Shown: one piece after another, positions 53,695 through 64,000 of the stretch | Numbering within the stretch: position 1 is the stretch's first letter | Layout of the letters: the number at the start of each line of letters is the position of its first letter | NCBI GenBank assembly: GCA_948470475.1 | Contig: OX419343.1 | Span: forward strand, 17,017,452 to 17,081,451 | Reading direction: 5' to 3' | From: Galaxea fascicularis | Taxonomy: Eukaryota; Cnidaria; Anthozoa; Scleractinia; Euphylliidae | DNA length: 64,000 nucleotides | Translations under genes and position numbers: made by a program | Notes under the pieces: generated by a model | Databases searched by the model: none | Seen by the model: the letters and a program-made list of their open reading frames with translations, nothing else | Told to the model about the DNA's origin: nothing

Positions 53695-54969
53695 ATGGAA
53701 ACAACGTTGGCACCAAGCGAGAGCTCGCCAACCAGCGACAAAGACATGTTTCCCGTGGATTATGCTGTTTGGGAAACAGCCATCGCTGCGGCTGCGTTAC
53801 TTATCATAATAATCGTATGTTTAATGGGAAATACTGTGATCTGCTACGTGGTTTTTAGGAACCGACGATTATGGACCGAGATGAACATGTTTATCGTGAA
53901 TCTTGCCATTACGGACATCGCCATGAGCTTAATATCGATGTCAACTCCTCTAGGACCAATCATCACCGGCCGCAGGTGTTTTGTCAGTGGCCCACTGTGC
54001 CAAGTCAGTGCCTTCCTCAACTCTGTGTTATTCTGTAATACAATATTTACTCACACAGTCATCTCAATTGACCGGTTTTTTGCGGTGGTCAGACCGATGA
54101 AAAAAGTCATGACCAGAAGAAAGGCGTTTTTCGCGCTACTGGGAGCGTGGACACTCTCAATTGTCATTTCACTTGGACCCCAGCTGGGTTGGGGTCGCAA
54201 TACCTATAACGAATCAACGTTACAATGCGGCTTCGGTTTTCCAAGAGACAGCTTCGAAAGCTTATACATCATATGCCTTGCAGTCTGCGCATTTTTACTG
54301 CCTATTGCAATAATGAGTTATGTATACATAAGGATTTATTTGGTTGTGCGACATCACACAAGACGATTATCAACAACAACCTTTGGCATCAACCAGGAAA
54401 TAGTCATCAAAAAGCAGCGAAGAATTGTCCTGACCTTTTTCCTCGCGTTAATCGCGTTTATTATTTGTTGGACGCCGTTTTTTGTGTTTATCGCGATCGC
54501 TGTCTCAATCCCATCCAGGGATGACTTGCCGCATGGATTAGGAATTGCAGCTTATTGGTGCGGATTTCTTAATTCTGCCATCAATCCGTATTTGATTGGC
54601 TTGAGAAGTGAGAGATTTCACGAAGCTTTCACTCGATTTTTTTGCCGTCTTTGTCGCTGTTGTAACTTGCACCCCGAACGACAAAAGGAAGGAAACAACT
54701 CGAGTGGCGAAACCTATGAAACCAGACACTATACAGCACCAATGAATACGCTGCCGTACAAAAATGGGCAGGTGAATTCGTTTTTGAACATGGCGGTTTC
54801 TGATCATGATGTAAGTGCGACTCAAGAAGCAGACGGTCCTCTGCCTAAAAAGAAACGAATATTGAACAACTACAACACAACAAGGTTAAAGAAACAAGAG
54901 AGTGCAGTGGTTTATCCACATTTTATTCACATGGTCGGCGGCAAACTGTGGTCTGAAGCTACAGTTTAA
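53695..54969 (+). CDS. Orphan class A (rhodopsin-family) G-protein-coupled receptor
   Basis: Single exon, 424 aa. The ATG at 53695 has a good context (acaaaATGg); the frame is open further upstream but without an ATG. Seven membrane segments carry the class A marks: GN in TM1 (N46), LAITD in TM2 (D74), C102 paired with C178 in loop 2, IDRF at the end of TM3 (a DRY variant), W152 in TM4, P203 in TM5, CWTPF (258-262) in TM6 and NPYLI (297-301) in TM7. The N-terminus is short, Ser/Thr-rich and without a signal peptide. A Cys cluster after helix 8 could be palmitoylated. The loop sequence LGWGRNTYNE looks like that of opsins, but there is no retinal-binding Lys in TM7, so it is not a canonical opsin. 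The ligand is unknown; amine or peptide receptors are alternatives. Anthozoans have many such intronless receptors. Confidence 0.88.
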   Translation: METTLAPSESSPTSDKDMFPVDYAVWETAIAAAALLIIIIVCLMGNTVICYVVFRNRRLWTEMNMFIVNLAITDIAMSLISMSTPLGPIITGRRCFVSGPLCQVSAFLNSVLFCNTIFTHTVISIDRFFAVVRPMKKVMTRRKAFFALLGAWTLSIVISLGPQLGWGRNTYNESTLQCGFGFPRDSFESLYIICLAVCAFLLPIAIMSYVYIRIYLVVRHHTRRLSTTTFGINQEIVIKKQRRIVLTFFLALIAFIICWTPFFVFIAIAVSIPSRDDLPHGLGIAAYWCGFLNSAINPYLIGLRSERFHEAFTRFFCRLCRCCNLHPERQKEGNNSSGETYETRHYTAPMNTLPYKNGQVNSFLNMAVSDHDVSATQEADGPLPKKKRILNNYNTTRLKKQESAVVYPHFIHMVGGKLWSEATV

Positions 54970-55291
54970 TCTGTATTTGCGGACACGTTTGTTAATGTTT
55001 GGATATTTACATTGCTTTGTTTTCGTTGGTGGCTGAATACAAGGCTTAGACAGCTTTTGCTTTCCTTGTGTACTTGTTTCATTTCATTGTGTCGCTTGTT
55101 CGTGACTGTAAAAACCATTTGCCATTTGACGCTGCAACTATGCAGACGAAAGTAGTCACGTAATTCCGTGAGATCTTGCGTGCGTTAAGTTCCTGTCGCG
55201 TGCCTGCTGAAGCACTAACATGGTTCACTGAACTGCACTCAAGCCGCTTTTTCAGTCGTTGTCGTGAAATGTCAGTGACATAAAATAAGTA

Positions 55292-55297
55292 AATAAA
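55292..55297 (+). promoter_or_regulatory. Candidate polyadenylation signal of the GPCR gene
   Basis: AATAAA about 320 bp after the stop codon, the first canonical hexamer downstream. Confidence 0.4.
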
Positions 55298-55576
55298 ATC
55301 ATCTGCTCCAATTCTAGTTTATAAAACAACATTTAACTCTTGTTCGTTATTTGTATTCTCACGTCATGTCTGAGGTAGCTTTTAATCTAAAAACAAATGT
55401 GGGAAAGCTAGCCTTTGACTTGCGTTTTACAGTATTCAGTTCTTCTCGCTCCGTTATCCATGTACTGCGAAAGTCTAAGTGGAAAAAATTGAAGCGCATT
55501 AGTCTCGGTAAAAACGTTACCATTTCGCGCGATCAAGGGAAAACGGCCAGGTGTGACGCGTACGGAAAGCCGTCAA

Positions 55577-55805
55577 TAGAGAGATTTAGCATCGCGTTTA
55601 CGGCCAACGGTAAACGGCAAACGGCAGGCTGCTGCTTGTCTCTTATTCTGGCTTATTTCTCTGTTTTTAGCAGTTGCACTATAGCTGTGGCTAAAAGGTA
55701 AAATATGAGCTGAAACCAAATAAATTTCAAGAGTTTTTGGTAAACGGCAAATTTCAGCCTGACAAGTTTAACGTTTTGCCGTAAACGCGATGCTAAATTT
55801 CTCTA
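55577..55805. mobile_element. MITE tagagagatttagcatcgcg
   Basis: tagagagatttagcatcgcg and tttacgg on the left pair with ccgtaaacgcgatgctaaat on the right. ggtaaacggcaaa words repeat inside both halves. Confidence 0.8.
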
Positions 55806-57050
55806 ATAAGAATTTTTTATATTTTTCATGTTCACCTTGGCACGCTTCACTGATATAGCGGCAAAAACACCGAAAAAAAAACAGTGTTCCGTAAGAATCC
55901 CTTGGCAACAACGTTGTAATTAAGTTGGTACCCCCTGAAGGTCATCCGTTTGGTGTTACTGATGGCTGCAACGTTAATCATTTCACCGATTCCAGCACGA
56001 AGTTAAATTGACATTCAGTTATCCGCCTCCGAGCTGTGGAAAATTGCAGCGCGGTCGACTTGAGAGAGGTCGAGACGCGGCTCTTACTGATTACTCATTT
56101 TAATACTATCACAATTTTTATAGTCGTATTTATTTTTCTTCCGTAGGTTTTTCCCTCAACCTGATAGAGATGCTAACCTGTCATAACTCTGTAAAACCAA
56201 CTTCACGACTAATTAAGTTTCCTGCGAGTCATGATATTATGATCTGTACGATTTTTTTTGCTCATTAGGAATCAAATGTTCTGTACGTACGTTTTAATGG
56301 CTACAGTACATGGATGGCATGTGTCAATGTACCGGAAGTTAAATGTTTGCCTCGTGATACAGTTCTGACGTCATTAAACCAGACCGAACGTTTTTCCTTC
56401 CGTGCTAAGGTGCAAGGCTGTGCAAAATGTCAGCAGCACAAATCTGATTCCATTTTATTCACTTAAATTCTTCCTCTCGAAGGCTTTACAGTTGTTGACA
56501 CAATTTAACCAGCGCGGATTTTGATCGTGTTTGAGCGCCACGCCATCTTTCTTCTTGCCCAAAAGAACGCCTGCGTAGGAGGCTAACAGCGTAAGGGCTT
56601 CAGACCGTTATGTTTCGCTTGACTTCCTGGATTGCTGGATATTAGATTGTCCATGCTCACGAAAAAAATTGGAAAGAAAAACGCGTCCGATAGACACTGA
56701 GCTTTTGAGAAATGAATCGAAGCGACATCCGTTTTTCAGTTCCAGAACCATGTAGAAGGCTGCCATACGACCACCCCGTTATTACAACCGCTTGTTTGTG
56801 GCCCACACAAAAGCCCGAAAAGCTCGCTTATCTTGTTATCTCAACGCCCCGTTAATCCGCGATTACCTCGTTATTACGACGATGGGATTGGACTGGGGCA
56901 CTTATCGTACGCCGAGCTACTGAATGAACAGTGATAAAACGAGAAGCGATAACGTTTACCGCTGCTAGTTATGTCTGTCTGAGACATTGCCCTAGGAAGA
57001 AAACATAACATGTATAGTACAGCTAGCCTCGTGGTTTAGGCGCGAGCGGC
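55806..57050. other. Intergenic stretch, nothing recognised
   Basis: No coding frame with family resemblance, RNA gene or bounded repeat was found between the GPCR-side MITE and the repeats upstream of ERICH2. Confidence 0.4.
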
Positions 57051-57480
57051 GAGCAATGTAGACTGCGAGCAGTATCTCTTTGAGGCCCTGTTAGGAGTTT
57101 CAGGGATAAGGGATAACTGGCAAAATAATTTAAGGGATAACTGACTAAATAATTGTAGGGATGAGGGATAACTAAGATAGTTTTAGGGACAACAAAAATA
57201 GCTTTGATTTCTTAATTGTCACACGTTTGGTCACTTTTGCCAAGGATTTGCCGCAAATCGACGACCGGTAACGAACAGTAACGAGTCATTTATCAGACCA
57301 AATTCAAGCACGATGGGTCAGATGTAAAATTCCAAAGATAAGTAGTTTTGGGGATAACAGTCTCGGTAACTTTAGGGATAAGGGATAACTGTCCCCGGTA
57401 TTTTAGGGATAAGGGATGACTACATCCCCCCTAACAGGGCCTCCTCTTTTGCTCTAAAATCAGTGGAACGAACGCGATTT
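57050..57480. repeat. Older repeat ctgcgagcagtatctc, split by a MITE
   Basis: The left piece ends gactgcgagcagtatctcttt. The right piece resumes tcttttgctctaaaatcagtg and gaacgaacgcg. The two match one continuous repeat of a kind common in anthozoans, as I recall it. Confidence 0.5.
57082..57443. mobile_element. MITE gaggccctgttagg with a 6-bp target duplication
   Basis: The ends gaggccctgttagg and cctaacagggcctc are perfect inverses. The flanking ctcttt occurs at 57076-57081 and 57444-57449. Inside, agggataagggataact recurs about six times. No coding frame is present. Confidence 0.85.
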
Positions 57481-57481
57481 A

Positions 57482-57544
57482 CGAGCGGGGAATCCGCGAG
57501 CCGGTAGTTTTGCACGAAACAACCGGCTCGCGGATTCATGCTCG
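57482..57544. repeat. Short perfect hairpin
   Basis: gaatccgcgagccggt and accggctcgcggattc pair fully across a 16-base loop, with flanking cgagc / gctcg extending the stem. Confidence 0.7.
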
Positions 57545-57824
57545 ATGACGATACGGAGAGTGTTGAGTATTTGTTGTGTGGCGTACATGATGTAATTTGT
57601 TAGCTCACGAACGCCTGCGACTCTGCGAGATTTGATCTTGACTTGGCGACAGCATAACGGTGGAAAATCCTGAAAGAAATCTCCAACAGCCACAGAAATG
57701 TGGTAAACGAGCTTTATAAGATTTTAAAAGCTTGTTTTCAAGTTTAAGGGATGCACTGAGGTATAAATTCGTTTCGATTTCATCCACTTTATAAAGTTCT
57801 TGACAACTCAGTATGAGCTAAAAG

Positions 57825-60800
57825 ATGTCTGCAAAACAAGACAGGTAAGCTTAAAGCTAAACTAATGTTGTAAGGGGGACTTTGTACGTGCTCATCATTT
57901 TCTGCTAAATATATACACAGCAAGTATTGAATATGAAAGGTTGACATATTTATGAGCTGTTGATGTTAAATAAGCTTACGTTTGAGAGTGAAAATTTTGT
58001 AGGTTTATAAACCTCTACCCCAGCTAAGAAATTTGTTTTTTGCTATGTGGCTGAAAAGACAAAATGATCTTTGTATGATATATTTCCTTTTTCCACTAAT
58101 TTTCATGTGGTCGACTTTTATGGCAGACCTTCTTCAGCTGGATCAATCAAGAGGAACACCTCAAAGGTACTAACTAAACAATCTCATATTTTCTCTTTTT
58201 GTTTTGTTGCATATCCAGGAGACCCTAGGGAAGATTTCTGTGCAGCCCCATATATGTATCACTGTCATACTAACCCTGTTCCAAAAACAAATATCAAGAT
58301 TTTGAGTCACCAGATGCATTGTATAATTAATGTGTGGGGCTGTGTGGAAATCTTGCTGACCCCCCATAATTGCAGGAAGGGGGGGGGGGGTGGGATTGGC
58401 TCATGTGATATTGTTTGTTATCTTACCATAATGGAGTAAATCAAACCCTCTCTTTTCATAGCATTATCCTGCACTTGTTCAGGAGGAGATGGCTTTTATT
58501 TTCAAGAGACAGAACCAGATAAGCACCATTACATCAGTTTTACTAATGACACTGTATCCTAACTTGCAGATTTCCGGTCAAGGCCTGATTGTACTTCCTC
58601 CAGGTGAACTAACAATATAGATTAAATCTGCTTCTCTTGAAGCATGATGAGCTGAATCACACTCAGTGTTCCAGATAGGAGGGGTGTCTCAGGTCAAAAA
58701 CCCTGCAAGGTCAGCTGCATGATTTGACAAATTAATAGAAAGTTGTATGATAAATTATATAGGTTTGGTGGGTGGGAGCATTGAGAATTTGAATCATTGG
58801 AAATCTCCTCGTAGACCCCCTGCCTTACAAACTTATCTGGAACCCTGCACACTGCTTCACACTAATCTCATTATACATTAATTTTAATAATTTGAAAGTT
58901 TTAAAACAATCTCTACTGTAGGCTCTGAGCCACTTTAAATACCAATTTCAAGAAAACAAACAAAGAGTTATGGTTATGATCCGTCAGCGAATTGGTGTTT
59001 AAAAATAGTGAAACCATTTTGAGCCACCCCAAAAGGGTTTAGGCTTCTACAGTGAATGTAAAGTAAGTTAACTTTTGTGTTTTGTGAGCAAAATTGAAGG
59101 GCTGAATGCATCAAAGGTCCATGTTGTACAGAGGACCCTTCATTTTTCTGAACTGTTTTTATTGCCAGACTGTTATCAAGACCCAGAAGACCTTGATGAG
59201 GATGCTGTAATTTAAACTGTGGTCTTACATAGTCATACGAAGATGTTACATAAGATTGTGTTTGACATCAGTCATTGGGGCCTGAAAGAATCCTTGAGGG
59301 ACTTGTCTATGTTCCACAAATTGTCAGGAATCCTCAAGCTTAGGATTATCAAAATTCATCGAAGGGTGGTAAAACAGGATGAACTACCAGTAATTGTATT
59401 ATAACCAATCCATATGCTCTTTCATGGTTTTGCTTTTCAGAGCCTGGTCTCGTTAAATTTGAAAGTGAGGGCATTTCAAGGCTGAGTACCAGTGGAGATT
59501 CTGCTAGAGCTGGGAGTGCTGGGCGTGTGGAGAGGAGCCTTCAGTTGGCCAGGAGAAAGGATCTGGAAGATGATATTCCCAGAAGGAACAGTTCTGGACC
59601 TTATGTTAGTGGAAATGGTAATGAAACACAAAATGTTCATACAACAGTTTCAAAACAGCAGATTTTGTTGGCAGTTCAATGCTTAATGCAGTGCTTAATG
59701 CAGAATTAAGTTGTGCATGTATGTGAAAACTTCTTGATGAAAAAAGTGATAATAATATGTACTATTGTGAAGACATAGAGTAACTTTTCTTGACAAAAAT
59801 AAGAGGCAACAATAATAATTATGGTTGTGATAACATTTAAACAGTGATGTTTTTGTTGTTTTTGCTACATTTGTCAGCCCTGTCATGTTACAGTATTTAA
59901 AATGTATGGAACAAAATCCCAATTAAATGATCCATGGCATAACAATATCCCCAATATAATGACCACAATCTACACTATCAATCATCACTCAACCAGAAAG
60001 GAATGGCAGACACTTACAGTAAGTTCATTTTTTGTTTATGCTTGTACCTTGTTAAGCTAGGGGTGTTCAAATTTGTTCATAAAATTTTCCAAGAATAATT
60101 TTTTTTATGCATATGATTCATTAATAATAACAATTTAAGATAAACAGTAAAGAAAACAATAAATGTACATAAAAATAAAAGTTATATAATAATGTTTTCA
60201 CACATGTATACATTTTTCGCCCATAAATTTTTACATCGTTATATCAGGGATATAACATTTTATAATCCATTAAGGATTTGCTTGCTCACTCGCTTGCACG
60301 CCCGTGATTGGTCTAAATGCATCATGTGACTGAATATTCCCCGGCCAAAACTGGGGAATATCCGGTGATAATCCCCAAATGCATGTTGCGAAAAATATGT
60401 AAAGGATAATAAACACAATAACCTCCATTTGGCTTTAAAAATATGCTCAGATATTTGTCCTTGGACATTATCAGTTCCTCCGAGCTCACAGTTTGACTGT
60501 TTGTTTTGCTTCTCGGAACAGATAATGTTTGCGGACAAATATCTGAGCATAAATTCGTGCCCAAATGGAGACTATTATTTATATAATATTATAATATAAA
60601 TACCAATATTGTTTTATCAGGGATTCAGTTAAAACGATATAATTGTAACAGTCCCTTGGTACATTATACTGAAGTTCCATGACTAATGTATATAAATCTG
60701 TTGGCAGGCAAACAAGATGATTCTGTTGTTACAGCTCTTGGAGATTTAAAACTTTCTAAGCAAGAAGAAGGGGATAACCAACAAAAAGCAGCTGCCCAGG

Positions 60801-62703
60801 CAACTGCCGAAGATTCTGGAAGTTCAGACAGTGATTCATCTGATGGTGATAACAAAAACCCTGTAACAAGTACAAATGGCGTGAACGCAGAGGCTGCGGC
60901 ACCTCAAGCTCCTGTGGAACTTAAAGGAGAGGTATCATACATTCCAGGGTTGTTCTCTAGCAGCACCAAATGGTGACCAGGAAATATTAGTTTTTGCACC
61001 AAACATACTATGCTGGACACCTTGGATTTCAAACATTAAGAGATTTTGGGCACTCAACTGCTTTTCTTTGAGCATGGCCTTGTATTCTTGGTTTCTTTTC
61101 CATTACAATAGACGTTTTAGCAGTCAACCAGTTGGTTGTCAGAAAATGGCACAAACTCTTGTGTCTTCCCTTTCAGTGCCTGTCGTTCTAGATGTCCAAA
61201 TGAGTTCAAAAAATGTAGTTCTACTGAAAAAACACACTTGCAAAATACATGTGCAATTCAAACATGTATGGATGCTTTGTTGTTGTTTGCATGTTTAATT
61301 AGTCTTTAGTTCCTTCTACTGTTTCTTAAAAAATGATCATCCTGGGAGATACATGTACCTCTTTTCACTGAATTTTTTTTTTAATTTTTCTGTTACATGT
61401 ATTTCGTTTCAGTTTCTCAAGGCAGTGATGGATGAAGAATATGAAAGGGCCAAGGAACTGTGTCAGAAAAGTAGGTTTATTAACACTGTTTCAAGTAAAC
61501 AAATAAAAAATTGAAGCCTTATCGGATCATACACTATACTGCAGATTATACAATTTTCAAAGTGTTTGGGAGTTAGTACGTTTAGTGTTAGCCCCATTTA
61601 ATTTAGCTGGAAAATAGTGCTATTCCACATTTTTCCACTCCTACCCTCATAGAATGATTTTTTTCTTCCCCCCACTCCCTGGAAATTCCCAACTAGATCC
61701 CACACATTTTATAAAAGGGTGGTTAACGTTTTAGGTTCCCTTACCATCCCTCTCCCTGACAACAAAAACCTTCCTTTGCCGGGTGGATATGGACTTTTCT
61801 AGAGCACATATGCATAGATTCAATAGAGATAAAAGTAGCAAGGATCAGTGCTTTAATTTTGCCTCAGCTACTACACCAGTACTTTTGATGATTAAAACTG
61901 CAATTGTGTTCAAAACTAAGATTTGTTACTCCTGTTCAAACTCCTAGTTCTGTTGCTGGAACCAGATAATAAAACATGCAGTGAATTTCATGCTGTTATC
62001 TGTGAAAAAATGAAACAAGGTATGTTAAAGGCAGTGGTAGCACAATAACTCAGACTTATTGCTCGTTACTAATTTTAATTGAGAGGCAATATCAACACCA
62101 TTCCTCCTTTTGCTGAGGTTACCTACATTGTATGTTAAGGCACAATAATGCACAATACTCAGTGTTCCCAGGCTACATCAATGCCAACAGCTCCGATATG
62201 AATTTAGACAGCTTTTTTATTTTTGCGGAAGGACATGATGGACATTACTGACAACAGTCCCATTTATAAGAGTTTGGAGGTTGACCTGCATAACAGTGTT
62301 GAGATTTATTTTGATTGCGTTACGTGGACTCGTAATCTTTTTTACATGCGTGACACGAGCGGATTTGATCAATAGCCTCATTTTTAAATGATCGATTAAA
62401 AACTCATGGAACTCCATACCAGGGGGCAGACTGTGGACTGTTTTATAATCAAGCTAAAGAATTTCTTTTTAGTAAAGCCCTTTCATTTTAATTAGTTGCC
62501 TATTGTACGTACATAATTAAATTAGATCGGGTTTTTCTTGTAAATGTTTCGTTAAAATGCAGCTGTAAAATTATTGTAAGCCACTTTGGGTTTGAGAACT
62601 TGCGCCCTGTAAGAACGTAAATATCGTTATCGCAATCGTTATTGTTTTTAAATCTGGGTGATTTGTTTTTTCTCTTGTAATACAGATGAGGAGGACGAAG
62701 AAA

Positions 62704-62734
<31 letters not shown>

Positions 62735-62933
62735 CGATGATTCTGATGACACTGACGAATCAAGTGACGAAGATCAAGAAAGCGGTGAAGATGACAATGA
62801 TGATGCTGATGCTGATGCTGCTGCTGATGATGATGATGACGATGAAAGTGACTCTGATGATGACTTCACTTTACCGCCAGGTCCTATAAACTTGATCGTG
62901 GGAGGGCTGCCCATCAGACCACAGAACAGATAA
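57825..62933 (+). CDS. ERICH2: ERICH2-like glutamate-rich protein, eight exons
   Basis: Coding exons are 57825-57844, 58127-58166, 58570-58603, 59441-59617, 60708-60931, 61413-61470, 61948-62019 and 62686-62933. All are GT-AG and in phase, giving 290 aa. The diagnostic part is exons 6-7: FLKAVMDEEYERAKELCQK followed by ILLLEPDNKTCSEFHAVICE, matching the conserved helical segment of ERICH2 (FLK-VMD--Y--A--LCQMILLYEP). The N-terminal half is Ser/Arg-rich and then Gln/Ala-rich, with DSGSSDSDSSDGD. The last exon encodes an acidic run of Asp and Glu (about residues 209-275) and ends GLPIRPQNR. The molecular role of ERICH2 is not known to me; it is reported mainly from testis in mammals. The 20-nt first coding exon and the 34-nt third are the weakest calls. 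Confidence 0.82.
58229..58357. mobile_element. MITE family aagatttccacacagccc, copy 3
   Basis: aagatttctgtgcagcccca at the left, tggggctgtgtggaaatctt at the right, with interior catactaaccctgttcc, colinear with the copy at 11873. It lies in intron 2 of ERICH2. Confidence 0.75.
60950..61082. repeat. Dispersed repeat ggtgaccaggaaatattag, copy 3
   Basis: aaatggtgaccaggaaatat, ttagtttttgcaccaaac, tatgctgg and gagcatggcct follow the order of the copies at 10519 and 37620. It starts just after exon 5 of ERICH2. Confidence 0.7.
62707..62745 (+). repeat. (GAT)n microsatellite in coding sequence
   Basis: A run of gatgat triplets encodes the Asp stretch at the start of ERICH2 exon 8. Copy number may vary between individuals. 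Confidence 0.75.
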
Positions 62934-63168
62934 CAACGAAGTTACTTCACTGTGCTATATTTTAGTAAACGTATTTTTAGGCATCGCAAACGATCAAATT
63001 TGGGATTTTTAGGAATATTTCCAAGAGTTGTTTTGATATTTGAAAATAGACGTTAATTACTCTACTGTCACCAGGACACTCGTTGTAGGTTGTGGTCGTC
63101 CAAACTTGAAATATCAAAAAACTGGGACAAAACAGAGTTGTAATGCACCGCAAACCCCTACTTGAATT

Positions 63169-63174
63169 AATAAA
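63169..63174 (+). promoter_or_regulatory. Candidate polyadenylation signal of ERICH2
   Basis: AATAAA about 235 bp after the stop codon. Confidence 0.4.
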
Positions 63175-63333
63175 TTATTTGAACTAACGGGAAACCAGAA
63201 CGAAATATCTCTTATACAAAAGAAAGAAAGTGTGTACCTGTGGTGATGTCCTGGTCCATTAGTCCGACGAGGCTTTCGTGTTTCGTTGGACAAGAGTTTG
63301 AGCATATAATGGTTAACGATGTCACAATGACTT

Positions 63334-64000
63334 TTGTTTCAATCTTTTGCAAATCTTCACACCCTGAAAGTTTCTGCCGAGAATCAGTTCCTTACATCCT
63401 GGCGATTTTATGCAACTGGGGCCTTTCAAGAGCTTGTTGGCGACCATCAAGGCATCCAGAAGTCCACGGTCATCCGAATTATCTTCCGAGTATCCTCAGA
63501 GTTGGCTAGAAATCCACCAAAGTACGTTGAGTTTCCAGCTGATGCAGAGGAACTGAACCGAACAAAGGAGAGCTTTTATGCATTAGCTGTGTTCCCCGGC
63601 ATAGTGAGTTGTATAGACGGACCTCAAGTCAGGATTCAAGCCCCAACTTGGAACGAATACGAGTATGTCAACAGAAAAGGGTATCACTCATTAAACATTC
63701 CACTAATCTGTAATGCAGAATTATCAACTGCGTTCTCAAGTGGCCCGGCAGCACACATGACGCACGAATTTTGCGGGAAAGTTCTATATATAGAGGATTT
63801 GAAGAGGGACTTCACGAGGGGATCATTCTTGGTTATAGCGGATACCCATTGAGGCATTGGTTAATGACACCCATCTTCGCTCCGACATGCGGGGCTGAGG
63901 AGAGATACAATGGTTCCCATAGAACAACTAGAACTGTCATTGAAAGGTGTAATGGGATCTTCAGGCGCAGATTTCACTGCCTACTCGGCGAGTTAAGAGT
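63334..64000 (+). pseudogene. Second HARBI1-like transposase, frameshifted and cut by the window end
   Basis: The frame from 63334 reads SAENQFLTSWRFYATGAFQE, IQKSTVIRIIFRVSSELARN and FPGIVSCIDGPQVRIQAP (first catalytic Asp), then YEYVNRKGYHSLNIPLICNA. The family's usual block after AFSSG is altered, and the frame shifts near 63825. The shifted frame continues SGYPLRHWLMTPIF, EERYNGSHRTTRTVIERCNG (catalytic Glu) and GIFRRRFHCLLGELR to the edge. It belongs to a different Harbinger subfamily from the element in CCDC177. It is probably an inactive transposon copy. Confidence 0.75.

Noticed and set aside
57345..57420. Likeness of the agggataacag words to a homing-endonuclease site
   Set aside because: The similarity covers only a few bases of an iterated A/G-rich motif, and no homing endonuclease gene is present.
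62686..62889. Methionine- and threonine-rich frame over ERICH2 exon 8
   Set aside because: Alternate-frame reading of the GAT/GAC run. The Asp/Glu frame joins in phase with the preceding exons.

Overview
This window is eukaryotic nuclear DNA, most likely from an anthozoan cnidarian (a stony coral or close relative). Genes are split by GT-AG introns, and gene content is metazoan (cyclic-nucleotide-binding, coiled-coil, LYR-motif, ERICH2-like and rhodopsin-family receptor genes). The AT-rich gaps hold tRNA-derived SINEs, palindromic MITEs, a Ty3 retrotransposon, a Polinton and PIF/Harbinger elements. The organism call rests on recognising repeat families typical of corals and sea anemones and was not tested by a search.

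Layout. (1) 1-2.4 kb: minus-strand exon(s) of a CNBD2-like paralogue, plus a decayed LINE tail. (2) 2.8-10.4 kb: a complete eight-exon CNBD2 orthologue on plus. (3) 11.4-15.5 kb, minus: a two-exon, 73-aa LYR-motif protein resembling the microprotein encoded upstream of vertebrate MIEF1. Its intron hosts a nest of an old repeat, a LINE tail and a deleted Ty3 element with intact LTRs and target duplication. (4) 15.85-49.9 kb, plus: a 20-exon CCDC177 orthologue whose splice phases all close to one 725-aa frame. Intron 8 holds a 5.9-kb Polinton relic with long terminal inverted repeats. Intron 9 holds a PIF/Harbinger element that is itself split by a 7.5-kb array of four 274-bp MITEs and three apparently identical 2147-bp spacers. 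(5) 50-53.6 kb: MITEs and a damaged tRNA-Glu-like sequence. (6) 53.7-55.0 kb: a single-exon orphan class A GPCR. (7) 57.8-62.9 kb, plus: an eight-exon ERICH2-like gene with an acidic tail. (8) 63.3-64.0 kb: a second Harbinger transposase, frameshifted and cut by the window edge.

The host genes are not an operon. CNBD2 and, as far as I recall, ERICH2 are sperm-associated in mammals, so shared male-germline or ciliary expression is possible but is inference. The most unusual structures are the stand-alone MIEF1-microprotein-like gene, the MITE/spacer array, and a CCDC177 splice donor that sits on the edge of a MITE. All exon borders were set by reading splice signals and checking phase by eye.
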